Source of the DNA: Lotus japonicus
Taxonomy: Eukaryota > Streptophyta > Magnoliopsida > Fabales > Fabaceae
DNA length: 64,000 bases
NCBI RefSeq assembly: GCF_012489685.1
Contig: NC_080043.1
Span: forward strand, 45,151,127 to 45,215,126
Reading direction: 5' to 3'
Position 1 is the stretch's first letter; each line of letters begins with the position of its first letter. Of the stretch, positions 20,743-32,445 are shown in pieces. Below the pieces are notes generated by a model that worked only from the letters and a program-made list of their open reading frames with translations, ran no database searches and was not told the origin of the DNA. The translations under genes were made by a program, and so were the position numbers.

Positions 20743-20871
20743 TCAATCCAAAATGGTCTCACAGACTCCTACACCGACTACTCCTGTGATTCCCAACAGT
20801 AGAGAACCATGCCAAAAAGTCACGAACTCATCTCCATCAGTCTTCCTAAATCGAGTCCTACTCTCCAGCAT
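20743..20871 (-). pseudogene. Short ORF at the LTR-ORF position in family D
   Basis: Minus-strand ATG at 20871-20869 directly follows ACTGTCAG and the conserved GTTTGGGCGGTCGGCA context shared with the B LTR. It is open for 42 codons. The position is equivalent to the LTR ORF of A and B, but protein similarity is weak. Confidence 0.25.
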
Positions 20872-20965
20872 CTGACAGTTTGCCGACCGCCCAAACACAA
20901 ACAGACAAACAAGGCATGCAAGGGTTAACTTCCCCAACAGATGATATAATACATAACAGCAAGTC

Positions 20966-21010
<45 letters not shown>
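20966..21010. repeat. TA/TG compound microsatellite
   Basis: A run of TA units followed by about 16 TG units. Confidence 0.95.
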
Positions 21011-22592
21011 CAAAGAACAATAAGAGCATTAAGAAATAAGATCAGGCGCACATACAAAGGGAAGCATGTGACATAGTCAAAATGTATTCTCACACCACAA
21101 TCACATAATGATTTAGTTGCACGTATGCTAGTGCAACGTATGCTCCAAAAATATTATCCGAATAAATATTTTACATCTGGCGACGGACAACATGCTTAGA
21201 AAGTCGGGCGAACCACCTATCGACACCTCAGAATCTGTTCGAACACCTATCGACCATTTTGCATTTCTTCTTGCATGTACCGGAAACACTATTTTGTTTC
21301 CCATAACACTATAGTGTTTTGAAGGTTCAGGCCTGATCAAATATCAAGACCTAGGTGAGACATGTTCGAACCACCTATCGATCGTTCCACCCTAGAAGGA
21401 ATGTATTCATGAATCCATCAAAGTTAGTCAGACAACGGATTGACCTCCTACGATACATCCCCAACTACAATCTCAGTCTCTAATCGTGCCCTAAGGCAAT
21501 ATGAATTAAGGTTACTTCTATGAGTAACGAGTGCCATTCGCACTTTTGTGACCCACCTTGTCACTACGGTCCATACCACCTAATGTCCGTACTTAGCAAC
21601 AAGAAGCGTCTTATGCGCCAACAAGTTTTCAAACCTTCTCTTAACCCCCTTTTAAGCCTACTAGGCGATAAACTCTCCACCTAAAACCATTGTACTATTA
21701 GTATGTGTCTGCATCACCCATGACCTCACACTGATCAATGGAATGCTTAGGATCCCCTAACCTTGAATATCTTTGCTTGACTCCTATCTTCCGGGATGGT
21801 CATACAAATCAACCAGACTTAGATCCTCTTAACTATATGTGCTAATCCATAAACATCACTCTCCATAAATTAAGTTTTCAATATCAGGGACAATCAAAGA
21901 CAACACTTGCAACCATGATCAGAATTCCTAGACTTCTCTCATGTAGGTACCACAAGACTTAAACACATTTTCATATTCCTATGTCTCTTCGTTAAAGTTC
22001 TCTCGACATTTAAAAATAGGTTATAACCGGCATTAGTGCATTATGAGAATTAATTCATCAAAACTTTAGTTCTTATTTCCTCCTCCATTCCCAAAGCTAC
22101 TTAGTTCAAAAGATCTCATTCCTTAACCCCGTAGTAGGTAACTCTAGGAACCTAATACAACAACACTAGTAGTCTCTAACACTCGCTTAACTCCATCTTT
22201 CAACTGTTCACAAGAGCCACCTATCTAACGCAAACGACCATAATAGATAAGCTATGAATCCGCATCATCTAAGTATACCATAACTTCGGGATCAATAAAG
22301 CAGTCCAACAAAACAACCATATGCAGAACATCATCATATTTGTATAAACAATATCATACAATGTAGTACGACAGAAACCATAGTAAACGACCGAAGCCTC
22401 AGAAATTTAACAATGGCATAAGCCCTAGAAAACAATGGTATAAGCCTCAGGATTTAACAATGGCATGAGCCCTCATAAAACAATGGCATAAGCCTCAGCA
22501 GAACAATGATTCAATGAATCAACCAATCTTATTCACTAACAATTCAATAATTCTCAATATCACAATTGTCACCGAAGCGACATTAAGGTATA

Positions 22593-22593
<1 letters not shown>

Positions 22594-22632
<39 letters not shown>
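22594..22632. repeat. TA microsatellite
   Basis: About 19 uninterrupted TA units, next to the donor side of the D exon-like block. Confidence 0.95.
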
Positions 22633-22634
<2 letters not shown>

Positions 22635-22655
22635 CCGATGGTTAGTTGCCCTTAC

Positions 22656-22736
22656 CTCTTAAGTGTTCTCCTTTCCTGACGCCACTTCTGCACGATTGTT
22701 CCAAGTCCTCGGTTTCGAAGCTAGCTCGTTCAAAAC
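22656..22736 (-). other. 81-nt exon-like block in D LTR-like DNA
   Basis: Minus strand: TTAAG before, GTAAGGGCAAC after. Its 81 nt are again a multiple of three, with an open Glu-rich frame when one base is carried over. Confidence 0.3.
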
Positions 22737-23214
22737 CTTAAGAAAAGTATCATTGCTTAGTTACTAAGAAACAATTTGACTTAATAAGTCTAACCAAAAC
22801 CAGAAAAGCTTTATAAGCTTTAGAGTTCAACGCATAAGCACAAATGGTGATGGGTACAGTGAGTGGTGCTGTCACGTTGAGTGAAGAAGAATGAGCATGG
22901 TGGTGAGATGTTGCTGAACATGAAGAGTCGAGAGAGAGGGGGAGAAGAAAAGAAATGGGTCTGATGAAAAAAACGTGAAATGAAGTGGAGAGAGTGATTG
23001 AATGAGTGAGTGAAATAGAGGGACCATGTTGTGCGTTTTGTACTGTGTAGGGGAAATAAATTTGAAATGGTTAAATGAGAGAACATGTGGTGAAAATGAA
23101 TGGATTGACTGCATGTATGACTTGGAGCAAGGTTTGGCCAATCAATTGAGATATTATGAAGCTATTTGGGCTGGGAGAGGAGAATTTGCGGGTGCGATTT
23201 GATTTGGACACTAG

Positions 23215-24419
23215 TGTAAGATCAAGTTTTGATCGAGTAGTACAACTCTATGTTTTGATGATTACAAGTTAACATATTAGTATGAACAATTATGGTACTC
23301 TAACGTTTTTTTCTGAGTGTGTTATTTACAGGCTCTGACCTCAATATTATCTCTCACAAATCAGAAGCACTGTGCTTAAAGTGTGACCCAAGCAACGCTT
23401 TCGCAACATCTATGTTCACTCTGAACAGTAGAAAAGCTTCAGAAGATCTGAAGTCTAACAAGCTCTAATATGGACTCAGTCACTTGAAGTTCTGAAGATC
23501 CAGACGTTCTGACAACCCAGACACTCTGAAGGTTCAGATGTTCTGATGGTGTAGAAGACTCTAAAGATCCAGAAGCTGAAAAGTGGAGACTCTGAAGTCC
23601 AGAAGTAAGATGGCTCTGAAGACCAAGTACTTCCCTCTGAGTTCAGAATCAGAAGGTACAACGGTCAGAGGATCCATGCTTCCCTCTGACTTTGATCAAC
23701 GAGCTTCACAAGTTCCAACATGAAGCATTACTCTGATCAGAAGTCTACAAGGTTAAAGGTCAAGTCACTTTCCAAGTACAAAAGCAAATGTACTATCCTA
23801 ACGACCTACCTAACATTCTCAGCCACAGCAGAAGCTGGAATTTCCAGAACTGCCCTCCAACGGTAGCATTCTCATGCAGCGTTCAAACCCTAATCCTTGG
23901 AGTTTAAATAGAGGCTAAAGATTGAAAGATGCGGTTGGAAGAATCTCACACGCGCAAGCTATATTCAAACCTTCTAAGCATTCTTTCATCTTGAATTCAT
24001 TGTGTTTACTATAAGCTTTTCAGAAGCAATTTCTTTGTAAACATTCTTTCTTAAAACAATTGTTTAGTTACCTTTAGGAGATCAAGGTTGATCGGATCCT
24101 AGAGAAGACTAAGAGAGTGAATCTTAGTGCGAGCTAAGTCTGTGTATTGTTAGTCACTTGTAGGTTTCAAGTGCAGTTGTAACAAGTACCTGATTAGTGG
24201 ATTGCCTTCATTCTAAGAAGGAAGAAATCACCTTAACGGGTGGACTGGATTAGCTTGAGTGATTCATCAAGTGAACCAGGATAAAATCCTTGTGTGCTTT
24301 TCTATCTCTTATCTTAAGAATTTTATTCTCGAAAGATTTGTTTAAATCTTTAAGGTGGAAGTTTTATTCTGAAAACGTTATTCAAACCCCCCCCCTTTCT
24401 ACCGTTTTTCATACCTTCA
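23215..24419 (+). repeat. 5' LTR of Sirevirus copy 3 (1205 bp)
   Basis: Starts TGTAAGATCAAG, ends CATACCTTCA. It is clearly more diverged than the copy 1 and copy 2 LTRs, and its TATA box reads GTTTAAATAG where the others have GTATATAAAG, so promoter function may be impaired. Confidence 0.95.
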
Positions 24420-24421
24420 AT

Positions 24422-24433
24422 TGGTATCAGAGC
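24422..24433 (+). other. Primer-binding site (tRNA-Met initiator)
   Basis: TGGTATCAGAGC, two bases after the LTR end. Confidence 0.93.
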
Positions 24434-24492
24434 GCAAGTTCTGATTACCACACCTAACAGTGTTCAGTGATCCGGGCCGGTGTGAAAAACAA

Positions 24493-26340
24493 ATGGCTAC
24501 CACCAGTGAAACGCAAAAAGATGGTTACAATGCAAAGCCTCCCATGTTCGACGGTCAAAGGTTCGAATATTGGAAATATAGAATTGAGAGTTTCTTTCTG
24601 GGCTTCGATGCAGATCTCTGGGATATTATTGTGGATGGCTATGAGCGTCCAGTTGATGAAGAAGGCAAGAAGATCTCCAGATCAGAGATGACTGCTGAAC
24701 AAAAGAAGCTTTACTCACAGCACCACAAAGCTAGAGCTATTCTTCTGAGTGCCATTTCCTATGAAGAGTACCAGAAGATTACAGATCGTAAGTTTTCCAA
24801 GGGCATCTTTGAATCCCTGAAGATGTCTCATGAAGGAAACAAGAAAGTGAAAGAATCAAAGGCGTTGTCTTTGATCCAGAAGTATGAGTCCTTCATCATG
24901 GTTCCCAACGAGTCCATAGAGGACATGTTTTCCAGATTTCAGTTGCTGGTAGCTGGAATAAGACCTCTCAACAAAAGCTACACTACAAAAGATCATGTCA
25001 TAAGGGTCATCAGAAGTCTTCCTGAAAGCTGGATGCCTTTAGTGACTTCAATAGAGCTTACAAGAGATGTTGAGCGTATGAGTTTAGAAGAACTCATCAG
25101 CATACTGAAATGTCATGAGCTGAAGCGCTCAGAGATGCAAGATCTGAGGAAGAAATCTATAGCCTTGAAATCCAAATCTGAGAAGGCTAAATCTGAGAAG
25201 TCAAAAGCTCTCCAAGCTGAAGCAGAAGAATCTGAAGAAGCATCAGAAGATTCTGATGAAGTTGAGCTGACTCTGATTTCAAAAAGGCTCAACCGTATCT
25301 GGAAGCACAGGCAGAGCAAGTACAAAGGCTCTGGAAAGGCCAAAGGAAAGTCTGAATCCTCAGGCCAGAAGAAGTCCTCAATTAAGGAAGTCACATGCTT
25401 TGAGTGCAAAGAATCAGGGCACTATAAAAGTGACTGTCCAAAACTGAAAAAGGACAAGAGGCCAAAGAAGCACTTCAAGACAAAGAAAAGTCTGATGGTG
25501 ACTTTTGACGAATCAGAGTCAGAGGATGTTGACTCTGATGGTGAAGTTCAAGGACTCATGGCTATTGTCAAAGACAAAGGAGCAGAGTCAAAGGATGCTG
25601 TTGGCTCTGACTCAGCATCAGAAGAAGATCCTAACTCAGATGATCAAAATGAGGTATTCACTTCTTTCTCAACCTCTGAACCGAAACATGCTTTGTCTGA
25701 TATTATGGATAAGTATAACTCTTTATTGTCTAAGCATAAAAAGTTGAAAAAGGACTTATCAGCTGCTTCTAAGACTCCTTCTGAACATGAGAAAATTATT
25801 TCTGATTTGAAAAATGATAACCATGCTTTAGTGAATTCTAACTCTGTGCTTAAGAACCAAATTGCTAAGTTAGAAGAAGTAATTGCCTGTGATGCCTCTG
25901 ATAGTAAGCATGAATCTAAATATGAAAAATCCTTTCAAAGATTCCTGGCTAAAAGCGTAGACAGAAGCTTAATGGCTTCAATGATCTATGGCGTAAGCAG
26001 AAATGGAATGGATGGCATAGGCTATTCTAAACCTGATAGAAATGAGCCTCCTATGCCTAAAGCTAAATCTTTATATGAATGCTTTGTTCCCTCTGGTACT
26101 ATATTGCCTGAACCCTTACCTGTTAAAGTTGCTAAACCCCCTCTCAAAAAGGGAACCTTATCCATGTCTAAATATCATGCAAAAATTCCTTTACATTACC
26201 ATGTTGAGAAACCCAAGGTGATCAGAACCTCTGGGGTAACTAACAAGAGAGGACCCAGAAAGTGGGTACCTAAGGACAAGATTATCTATGTTGCAGATAT
26301 CCTTGATAGCTCCACTGAAACACCAATCATGGTATCTTGA
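24493..26340 (+). CDS. Sirevirus gag (copy 3), open
   Basis: A 615-codon open frame; the ATG at 24493 (MATTSETQKDGYNAKPP) aligns with the start in copy 2. It has the copia Gag core (FDGQRFEYWKYRIESFF; later LSLIQKYESF and VIRVIRSLPESW). A Lys/Glu/Ser-rich region with a basic cluster follows, then an intact CCHC zinc knuckle (CFECKESGHYKSDC, first Cys at residue 302), an acidic Asp/Ser stretch, a coiled-coil-like LSDIMDKYNSLLSKHKKLKK, and a conserved end GPRKWVPKDKI. The stop TGA at 26338-26340 falls inside the pol frame, which is offset by +1 and overlaps it. Gag forms the particle and packages RNA. It is the best gag in the window, although its pol is dead. Confidence 0.9.
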   Translation: MATTSETQKDGYNAKPPMFDGQRFEYWKYRIESFFLGFDADLWDIIVDGYERPVDEEGKKISRSEMTAEQKKLYSQHHKARAILLSAISYEEYQKITDRKFSKGIFESLKMSHEGNKKVKESKALSLIQKYESFIMVPNESIEDMFSRFQLLVAGIRPLNKSYTTKDHVIRVIRSLPESWMPLVTSIELTRDVERMSLEELISILKCHELKRSEMQDLRKKSIALKSKSEKAKSEKSKALQAEAEESEEASEDSDEVELTLISKRLNRIWKHRQSKYKGSGKAKGKSESSGQKKSSIKEVTCFECKESGHYKSDCPKLKKDKRPKKHFKTKKSLMVTFDESESEDVDSDGEVQGLMAIVKDKGAESKDAVGSDSASEEDPNSDDQNEVFTSFSTSEPKHALSDIMDKYNSLLSKHKKLKKDLSAASKTPSEHEKIISDLKNDNHALVNSNSVLKNQIAKLEEVIACDASDSKHESKYEKSFQRFLAKSVDRSLMASMIYGVSRNGMDGIGYSKPDRNEPPMPKAKSLYECFVPSGTILPEPLPVKVAKPPLKKGTLSMSKYHAKIPLHYHVEKPKVIRTSGVTNKRGPRKWVPKDKIIYVADILDSSTETPIMVS

Positions 26341-26791
26341 CAGTGGATGCTCGCGTCACATGACGGGAGAAAGGCGTATGTTTCAAGAGCTAAAACTTAA
26401 GCCTGGAGGCGAAGTTGGCTTTGGTGGCAACGAAAAGGGTAAAATTGTTGGTACTGGTACTATTTGTGTAGATAGTAGTCCATGCATTGACAATGTTTTA
26501 TTGGTAGACGGTTTAACTCATAACTTATTGTCTATAAGTCAATTAGCTGACAAGGGTTATGATGTTATTTTCAATCAAAAGTCCTGCCGGGCTGTAAGTC
26601 AGATCGATGCCTCTGTTCTGTTTAACAGCAAGAGGAAGAACAACATTTATAAGATCAGATTATCTGAGTTGGAGGCTCAGAATGTGAAGTGCCTTATGTC
26701 TGTTAATGAAGAGCAATGGGTATGACATAGACGGTTAGGGCATGCCAGTATGAGAAAGATTTCTCAGCTGAGTAAGCTCAACCTTGTCAGG
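26288..26791 (+). pseudogene. Sirevirus pol part 1 (protease, start of integrase)
   Basis: In the +1 frame relative to gag. It shows the aspartic protease YLDSGCSRHMTG (about 26330-26365) and GLTHNLLSISQLADKG, and ends in the integrase zinc-region start (RRLGHASMRKISQLS). A TGA at 26723-26725 stands where copy 2 has TGC. The sequence is cut by the A' solo LTR at 26791/26792. Confidence 0.88.
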
Positions 26792-27498
26792 TGTGAGACC
26801 CAAGTTTTTAAGCTTAGAATAAATCGAATAAAAATTCCTATTCACGATTAGTTTGATGTAACGTGAAGAAAAACCTGAACAATTGTTTATTGAATGGAAT
26901 AAATTTGTGAAGGAGAAAGTTCAGGAAAACGCTAAGGATTGTATCAAAGTCGATAAAAGTTATAGCACGATTAGTTTTCGCTTAAACCTAGGGCAAGAAC
27001 GCTAGTAAATAGCTAATTTACACTTAAAGACACGATGGAAACTAATTCCAGAAATCTTCAGAGAAATGTTAGAACTTCTCTTATTAGTCTATAAACAAGC
27101 GTTTCGATACGAAACCCTGGAATGTAAGAAAGTCAAATTCCAATACTCGGAAGTTTGCCGAAACTAAATCACTGATAGTTCAAGAAACCTAAAATCAACG
27201 GACGATGAATACTTTTTCTATTTGGAACTCCAAATGAAGATTCCACACGCGTACACCTATTTCTGTCGATGTTTTGAATCTTTCTTCAGACCGAAGTTTT
27301 CTCATCCTACATCAACTGCAAAAAGTAACTTTTCGGGTAAAATCGATTTACACCGACTTTGGATCGTTTGATTTAATTCCAAGAAACCTGTTTTTGAGTT
27401 CTGGAATTCTGTCACCATAACTTATCTTAGAATTCACGGAGGAATGCGCAGGAAAAATCGGAATCGCGAAATTTTCATTTTTCCGCATTTTCCAAAAC

Positions 27499-27508
27499 CT
27501 ATAAATAG
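27499..27508 (+). promoter_or_regulatory. LTR TATA box (A')
   Basis: CTATAAATAG. An ATG at 27516 opens a basic peptide with PNPRAPRRRRRKK that stays open to the donor-like CGAG/GTATAG at about 27649. That ATG is very close to the box, so it may lie upstream of the transcription start. Confidence 0.6.
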
Positions 27509-28310
27509 CAAGAAAATGAAAATTTTTCAAAACCCTTCACCCATTCAAACCCCAAACCCGCGAGCACCAAGGAGGAGGAGGAGGAAAAAGATTTTCGTCG
27601 TTTCTTGCCCGATTGCTGCACCGTTCGTTGCTATTCGAAGACTTCGAGGTATAGATACTATCTCTCACTTCAGATCGTCAATTATGTCGTCTTTCTCTAT
27701 GTCTTTCTGTGCTCAAAGTTTTGAGCTTTTTGTAAAACTGTCCAAATAACTCGATTTCTCTGTCTAAACTTATTCCCTGCATGCCCAAGAGCGTGTTTAG
27801 CGGATTACATTTTGCCGAATGTCGCCGAAATGCCGCCGGAATTCATTTATGCTGGAAAAACCCATTTTGAGCCAAAGTCTCATCCTTTAAGCTGAAAACT
27901 CTCGACTTTGCTTAGCGCTAGTAGGATTAGTCGTCATAAACGTCGTTGGTAACGTCCCCATCCAATTTGTTTTTCTAAATTCCAATTTTGAAATTCTGAG
28001 CTGAATATGTTGACCAAAATACCCCTGCGACAGTTTTTGATCCGAAAATTTTTTTGAGCTTAGATTCGTCTTAGTTACGACTAATGATAACCTAGGAACC
28101 AAGTTTGATCGAAGAAAAATCGACGCACACAATTGTGATGTGTGGCCGAGAGCTCCTCATTAGGGGGAGGAAAATTTTGTTTTTCGAAAACTTGTCTTAA
28201 CGCTTTAGATTACCGTACTTCGAAGTTTATAATGCTTCGTGCAACCCTAGTACTTATTGTTTGCTGAGTTTCTGACTCATTGTGATTGATTTCTGTGATT
28301 TTTCTCTAAG

Positions 28311-28388
28311 GTTCGTTTGAGGAATTCTGTGGAGCCGAGGAGCAAGATTGTGAAGGAAAGTTCGAGGAGCAAGTTGGAAAACCTACAG
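28311..28388 (+). other. 78-nt exon-like block in A' LTR
   Basis: TTTTTCTCTAAG before, GTGAGGGCTACTCACTG after. Same length as in A despite many substitutions and compensating indels; with one base carried over the frame is open and contains EEQDCEGKF. Confidence 0.5.
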
Positions 28389-28543
28389 GTGAGGGCTACT
28401 CACTGAATACTAGCTAATGCTTTAGGTGTCGATGAATTCGACTTGATTTATTGTTTATGCACTTGATTGTGATTGATTGGGAAAATGTTTTCTGAGGCTA
28501 CGGCTGACAATTGATAATCATTTATTGCTTGAATTGTTTTTGA

Positions 28544-28642
28544 GATTGATTCACATGCTATGTGCTAAATGGTTAATCTAGGATGTGTTGATATTGATTC
28601 ACATGCTATGTGCTAAATGGTTAATCTAGGATGTGTTGATAT
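28544..28642 (+). repeat. 48-bp tandem duplication in A' LTR
   Basis: TTGATTCACATGCTATGTGC through AGGATGTGTTGATA is present twice in a row; the A copies have it once. Confidence 0.8.
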
Positions 28643-29037
28643 ATGTGTCATGACTGTTGGATTGTGTTACTTTGATTATGCGAACACACATATATCTGTT
28701 GTACGTCAGAGTGAGGATAACGGGCAGTTATGCCACACTCATCATGAGATTTTGAGAAAGTTTGACGGGACGAACAGAGATTCGGGCCTTGTTATTGTTT
28801 TGATGGATCGAGACCTTCTCCGGGAATCACTTGGGATTATGGGATCTTTTAAACTCATAAGATTAGAGACAAAACTAAATGGAAATTATTTTACAAGGAA
28901 AATTCATAAGACATTAAACAACCTCTGAATCTTTAAATAATGATCACAATCGCAAATAAGAGCTTAGGACTTGAATATTAGTTTTGGAAAATGAGAAGTG
29001 TCCCCGAGTCCAAGTTTTGAGGAAACTAATAAGTTTC

Positions 29038-29204
29038 CGAGTATGTTGATACTCTTTGCTCGATGAGCAGTTTTGTTGTTTGACTATCTAAAAGATAAGT
29101 CGGGAAAATTAATAAGTTTCTGAGTATGTTGATGCTCTTTTGCTCGATGAGCAGTTTTGTTGTTGGGCTATCTGAAAGATAAGCCGGGAAACGGGTAGTT
29201 TCCA
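29038..29204 (+). repeat. Minisatellite, 83-bp period, in A' LTR
   Basis: Two copies of a unit beginning GTATGTTGAT (29041, 29124) and containing CTCGATGAGCAGTTTTGTTG. Confidence 0.8.
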
Positions 29205-29954
29205 AGTACATTGGTACTTTTTTCTCGCTGAGCAGTTTTTGACCATCGGATGGAGATGAGTCGGATGATTCGAGAAATCATCATGAGATACTTTTTATAA
29301 TTAATTGTCTTTTGTCGCAGAATCGACATTTACCTTAGGGTATTCTTTTTAGAGCCAGTAAGTTAGCTAGAACATGGACGACGTGACGAGTGAGGTCGGA
29401 GACGTTGTTTGGCTAATCACTTTGCATTCATGCACTCATTTTGAGGTTAATACACGATGGGATGCCGGGCCTCGGTGGATTCTTAAATGGTCATAAGACC
29501 CGGATTTCCACATAAGAACACTGCGGTGATTCTTAGTAACAGACGGAAATGGCAGACCTACGGGTTCACTGCTGATCTGACTATATTTTGTTTGGTATAA
29601 GAGACGCCCGAGCAGAAATGGTCCCACCGTGGCTGGTGTTAGGGCTGACTCGTTGGTGCCCATCCCTCCGGATTGCATCTTGTTCCTTAGCATTGCATTA
29701 CATGCACCATTCATGCTGATTTAGTTGTCGAGTGTATTTGATATTTGTTAACATTGTTGAGATATGTTAATTGCCAGCAAATATTATTTATTTTCGTTGA
29801 CAGGATATACAATTTATAATGCTATCATTCATATTTAAGCCTATGTATCTATTGCTTAAACTTTACCTATTGGATGTACTATTATGTAATTCTTTGAGTT
29901 GACCCGTTTGCGTGCTACCTGTGTATGGGGGGCTATGTATGCCCTTTTTGTCAG

Positions 29955-30407
29955 ATGTCGATGGCTGATTGGTTCGAGATGGTCGTCCCTTCGGGGGGGA
30001 CTAGGTTCGAGATGTTGGACCAGGATACCCTGGGCTCATGGGTGGTCGACCCCGCCGGTCACCGAGCTATCTATTCGGGTCGAATAATGGAGGACCGCGT
30101 CGACAGAATGGGAAACTTGATGCATGGAGTCTTGAGACGCTACACCGTCAGTTTCAACCTACCACCGGGCGTGCACTGTGGCCCTGGAGTTGTAGTACCA
30201 CCACCACCGTCGCCTGAGGACGAGGAGGACCCTTCGGAGGAGTTTCCTATAGGAGGGACTTCATCTGACTCTAGCTCACCCACCGTCGCAGCTGCTGTTG
30301 ATTTGGGATCGGGTACAGTACCCGCAGGACCAGCTGTGAGGACCGATGCAGTCATAGACCTGATCGTCTTGGATTCAGATTCAGACAACGACCATGGTGA
30401 TGCGTAG
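29955..30407 (+). CDS. LTR-borne ORF in A' (150 codons), function unknown
   Basis: ATG at 29955 directly follows TTTTTGTCAG. It encodes MSMADWFEMVVPSGG, GSWVVDPAGHRAIYSGRIME, VLRR..VSFNLPPGVHCGPG, a Pro/Glu/Ser-rich linker and the acidic tail LDSDSDNDHGDA, in the same order as the ORF at 16339-16818. The nucleotide sequence around it is well diverged, but this frame has no stop and its indels are in threes. The open frame extends upstream to about 29899. It lies in a solo LTR, so if it is expressed it needs no other element gene. No known family is recognised. Confidence 0.6.
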   Translation: MSMADWFEMVVPSGGTRFEMLDQDTLGSWVVDPAGHRAIYSGRIMEDRVDRMGNLMHGVLRRYTVSFNLPPGVHCGPGVVVPPPPSPEDEEDPSEEFPIGGTSSDSSSPTVAAAVDLGSGTVPAGPAVRTDAVIDLIVLDSDSDNDHGDA

Positions 30408-30891
30408 TCGGGAGTGTTGTGGTGTGCTCCTCTAGTTAGGATTAGGGTACGAGTAGCGTCGTGGCTCTGATCTTCAGTTTTCTCATTTTGGGGCAGGGTA
30501 AGTCCCTGACCTTTAGCTTTTTGTGTGGTTCTCTTTACGGTAGTCACAGGGAGTTGGTCGGACTAGGAGGTCTTCGGGCTGTTTTGGGCTGACCTACTTT
30601 CGTTGGAGGACTGTATTCAGAATACTGACCTTATATTTTGTTCTGTACATATTTGCCGACAGGCACTACTTTCCGTCACTGGAGGATAACTCGTGATGTA
30701 GCATGTTACTTACTGTGGGGGTTGTATATATATCTGTATGTTAGTCATGTTTATCTTTCGTCGATACGCCCTTAATTCGACAAGTCTTTTATTTACTTAA
30801 AACAAATACCGAAAAAAAAAATATTCACGTTTTTTCCGCGTTGTTTTCTTTTTGGTTACTAAAGTGACGCCACCGAAATCGGGGTGTTACA

Positions 30892-32445
30892 TCAGAGGCT
30901 TACCCACTCTGAAGTTCTCTTCAGACGCTCTTTGTGAAGCATGTCAGAAAGGCAAATTCACAAAAGTCCCTTTCAAGGCAAAGAATGTTGTATCAACCTC
31001 AAGGCCGTTGGAACTTCTGCATATCGACCTATTTGGACCAGTTAAAACTGAGTCTATAGGTGGCAAGAGATATGAGATGGTCATTGTTGACGACTATAGC
31101 CGCTGGACATGGGTAAAATTTCTAACCCGCAAGGATGATTTTCATACTGTGCTCTCTACCTTCATAGCCCAAGTGCAAAACGAGAATGCTTGTAGGATTG
31201 TGCGTGTCAGAAGTGACCATGGTGGAGAGTTTGAGAATGACAAGTTTGAGAGTCTGTTTGATTCCTATGGAATTGCACATGATTTCTCTTGTCCTAGAAC
31301 TCCTCAAAAAAATGGTGTTGTTGAGAGGAAGAATAGAACTCTTCCGGAGATGGCTAGAACCATGCTCCAAGAAACTGGCATGGCTAAGCACTTTTGGGCA
31401 GGGTGGTAAACACAGCGTGTTACATTCAGAACAGAATCTTTGTGAGACCAATTCTGAATAAGACTCCTTATGAATTGTGGAAGAATATAAAACCCAACAT
31501 TTCTTATTTTCATCCTTTTGGTTGTGTTTGTTATGTTCTTTACACTAAGGATAGATTGCATAAGTTTGATGCTAAATCTTCTAAATGTTTATTACTTGGT
31601 TACTCTGATTCATCTAAAAATTTAGATTTTATAATACCGATGCTAAAACAATTGAACAATCTATACATGTTAGATTTAATGATAAGCTTGACTCTGATCA
31701 GTCAAAGCTAGTTGAGAAGTTTGCAGATTTAAGCATAAATGTTTATGACAAAGGCAAAGCTCTAGAGGAAGTTGAGCCAGAGGAAGATGAACCAGAAGAA
31801 GCTGGTCCCTCTGATTCAGAATCTCAGAAGAAGAGCAGAATCACTACGGCTCATCCTAAGGAATTGATTCTGGGCAACAAAGATGAACCAGTCAGAACCA
31901 GATCAGCCTTCAGACCCTCTGAAGAGACTTTGCTTAGTCTGAAAGGATTGGTGTCCTTAATTGAACCCAAGTCAATTGATGAAGCTCTTCAGGACAAGGA
32001 CTGGATCCTGGCTATGGAAGAAGAATTGAATCAATTCTCCAAGAATGACGTTTGGAGCCTAGTGAAGAAACCTCAGAGTGTTCATGTGATTGGAACCAAA
32101 TGGGTGTTCAGAAACAAGCTAAATGAGAAAGGAGATGTAGTCAGAAACAAGGCAAGACTAGTTGCTCAAGGCTACAGTCAGCAGGAAGGAATTGACTACA
32201 CTGAAACATTTGCTCCAGTAGCAAGACTAGAAGCAATCAGACTGTTGATCTCTTTCTCAGTGAATCACAACATAATTCTTCATCGGATGGATGTTAAGAG
32301 TGCCTTCCTAAATGGATACATATCATAGGAAGTCTACGTTCATCAACCCCCAGGTTTTGAGGATGAGAAAAACCCAGACCATGTTTTCAAGTTGAAGAAA
32401 TCTCTCTATGGTCTGAAGCAAGCTCACAGAACATGGTATGAGAGA
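30892..32445 (+). pseudogene. Sirevirus pol part 2 (integrase core, reverse transcriptase N-terminus)
   Basis: Resumes after the solo LTR with the integrase zinc cysteines (LCEACQKGKFTKVPF), then LLHIDLFGP, VRSDHGGEFEND and NGVVERKNRTL, the D,D,E core. A small indel near 31400 (GGGCAGGGTGG against GGGCAGAGGCTG in copy 2) shifts the frame, and more drift occurs near 31610-31650. Reverse transcriptase starts at about 31990 (KDWILAMEEELNQ) with WVFRNKLNEKG and RMDVKSAFLNG; a TAG follows near 32326. Cut at 32445/32446 by the C solo LTR. Confidence 0.88.

Larger units (their letters stand above)
17801..23214 (-). repeat. Degraded minus-strand LTR-like DNA (family D), interrupted by a solo LTR
   Basis: Begins ATAACATCCCAACTTTCGG near 17802, which resembles the reversed end (TGTAACACCCC) of other gypsy LTRs here. 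Beyond the solo LTR insert, from 20699, it shares the order of LTR signals on the minus strand: an 81-nt exon-like block (22656-22736) ending at GTAAGGGCAAC, then an ATG after TGTCAG (20871). It holds TA and TG microsatellites. No pol sequence and no clear right-hand LTR end were found, so the boundaries are uncertain. Beyond these signals, 21011-22590 and 22740-23214 show nothing I can assign. Confidence 0.4.
26792..30891 (+). repeat. Solo LTR, family A' (4100 bp), TSD TCAGG/TCAGA
   Basis: Starts TGTGAGACCCAAG and ends CGGGGTGTTACA. It lies in Sirevirus integrase coding sequence, which resumes at 30897. Target duplications are TCAGG (26787-26791) and TCAGA (30892-30896), one mismatch. It is strongly diverged from family A, yet keeps the TATA box, a 78-nt block (28311-28388), an 83-bp minisatellite and a full-length LTR ORF (29955-30407). 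Confidence 0.92.

Noticed and set aside
22820..23141. Two overlapping minus-strand frames rich in His/Ser/Phe
   Set aside because: Low-complexity CT-rich DNA; no homologous frame in the other LTRs.
30140..30547. 135-codon minus-strand frame across the LTR ORF of A'
   Set aside because: It is antisense to the conserved LTR ORF and has no counterpart of similar length and sequence that would suggest constraint; codon pattern favours the plus strand.
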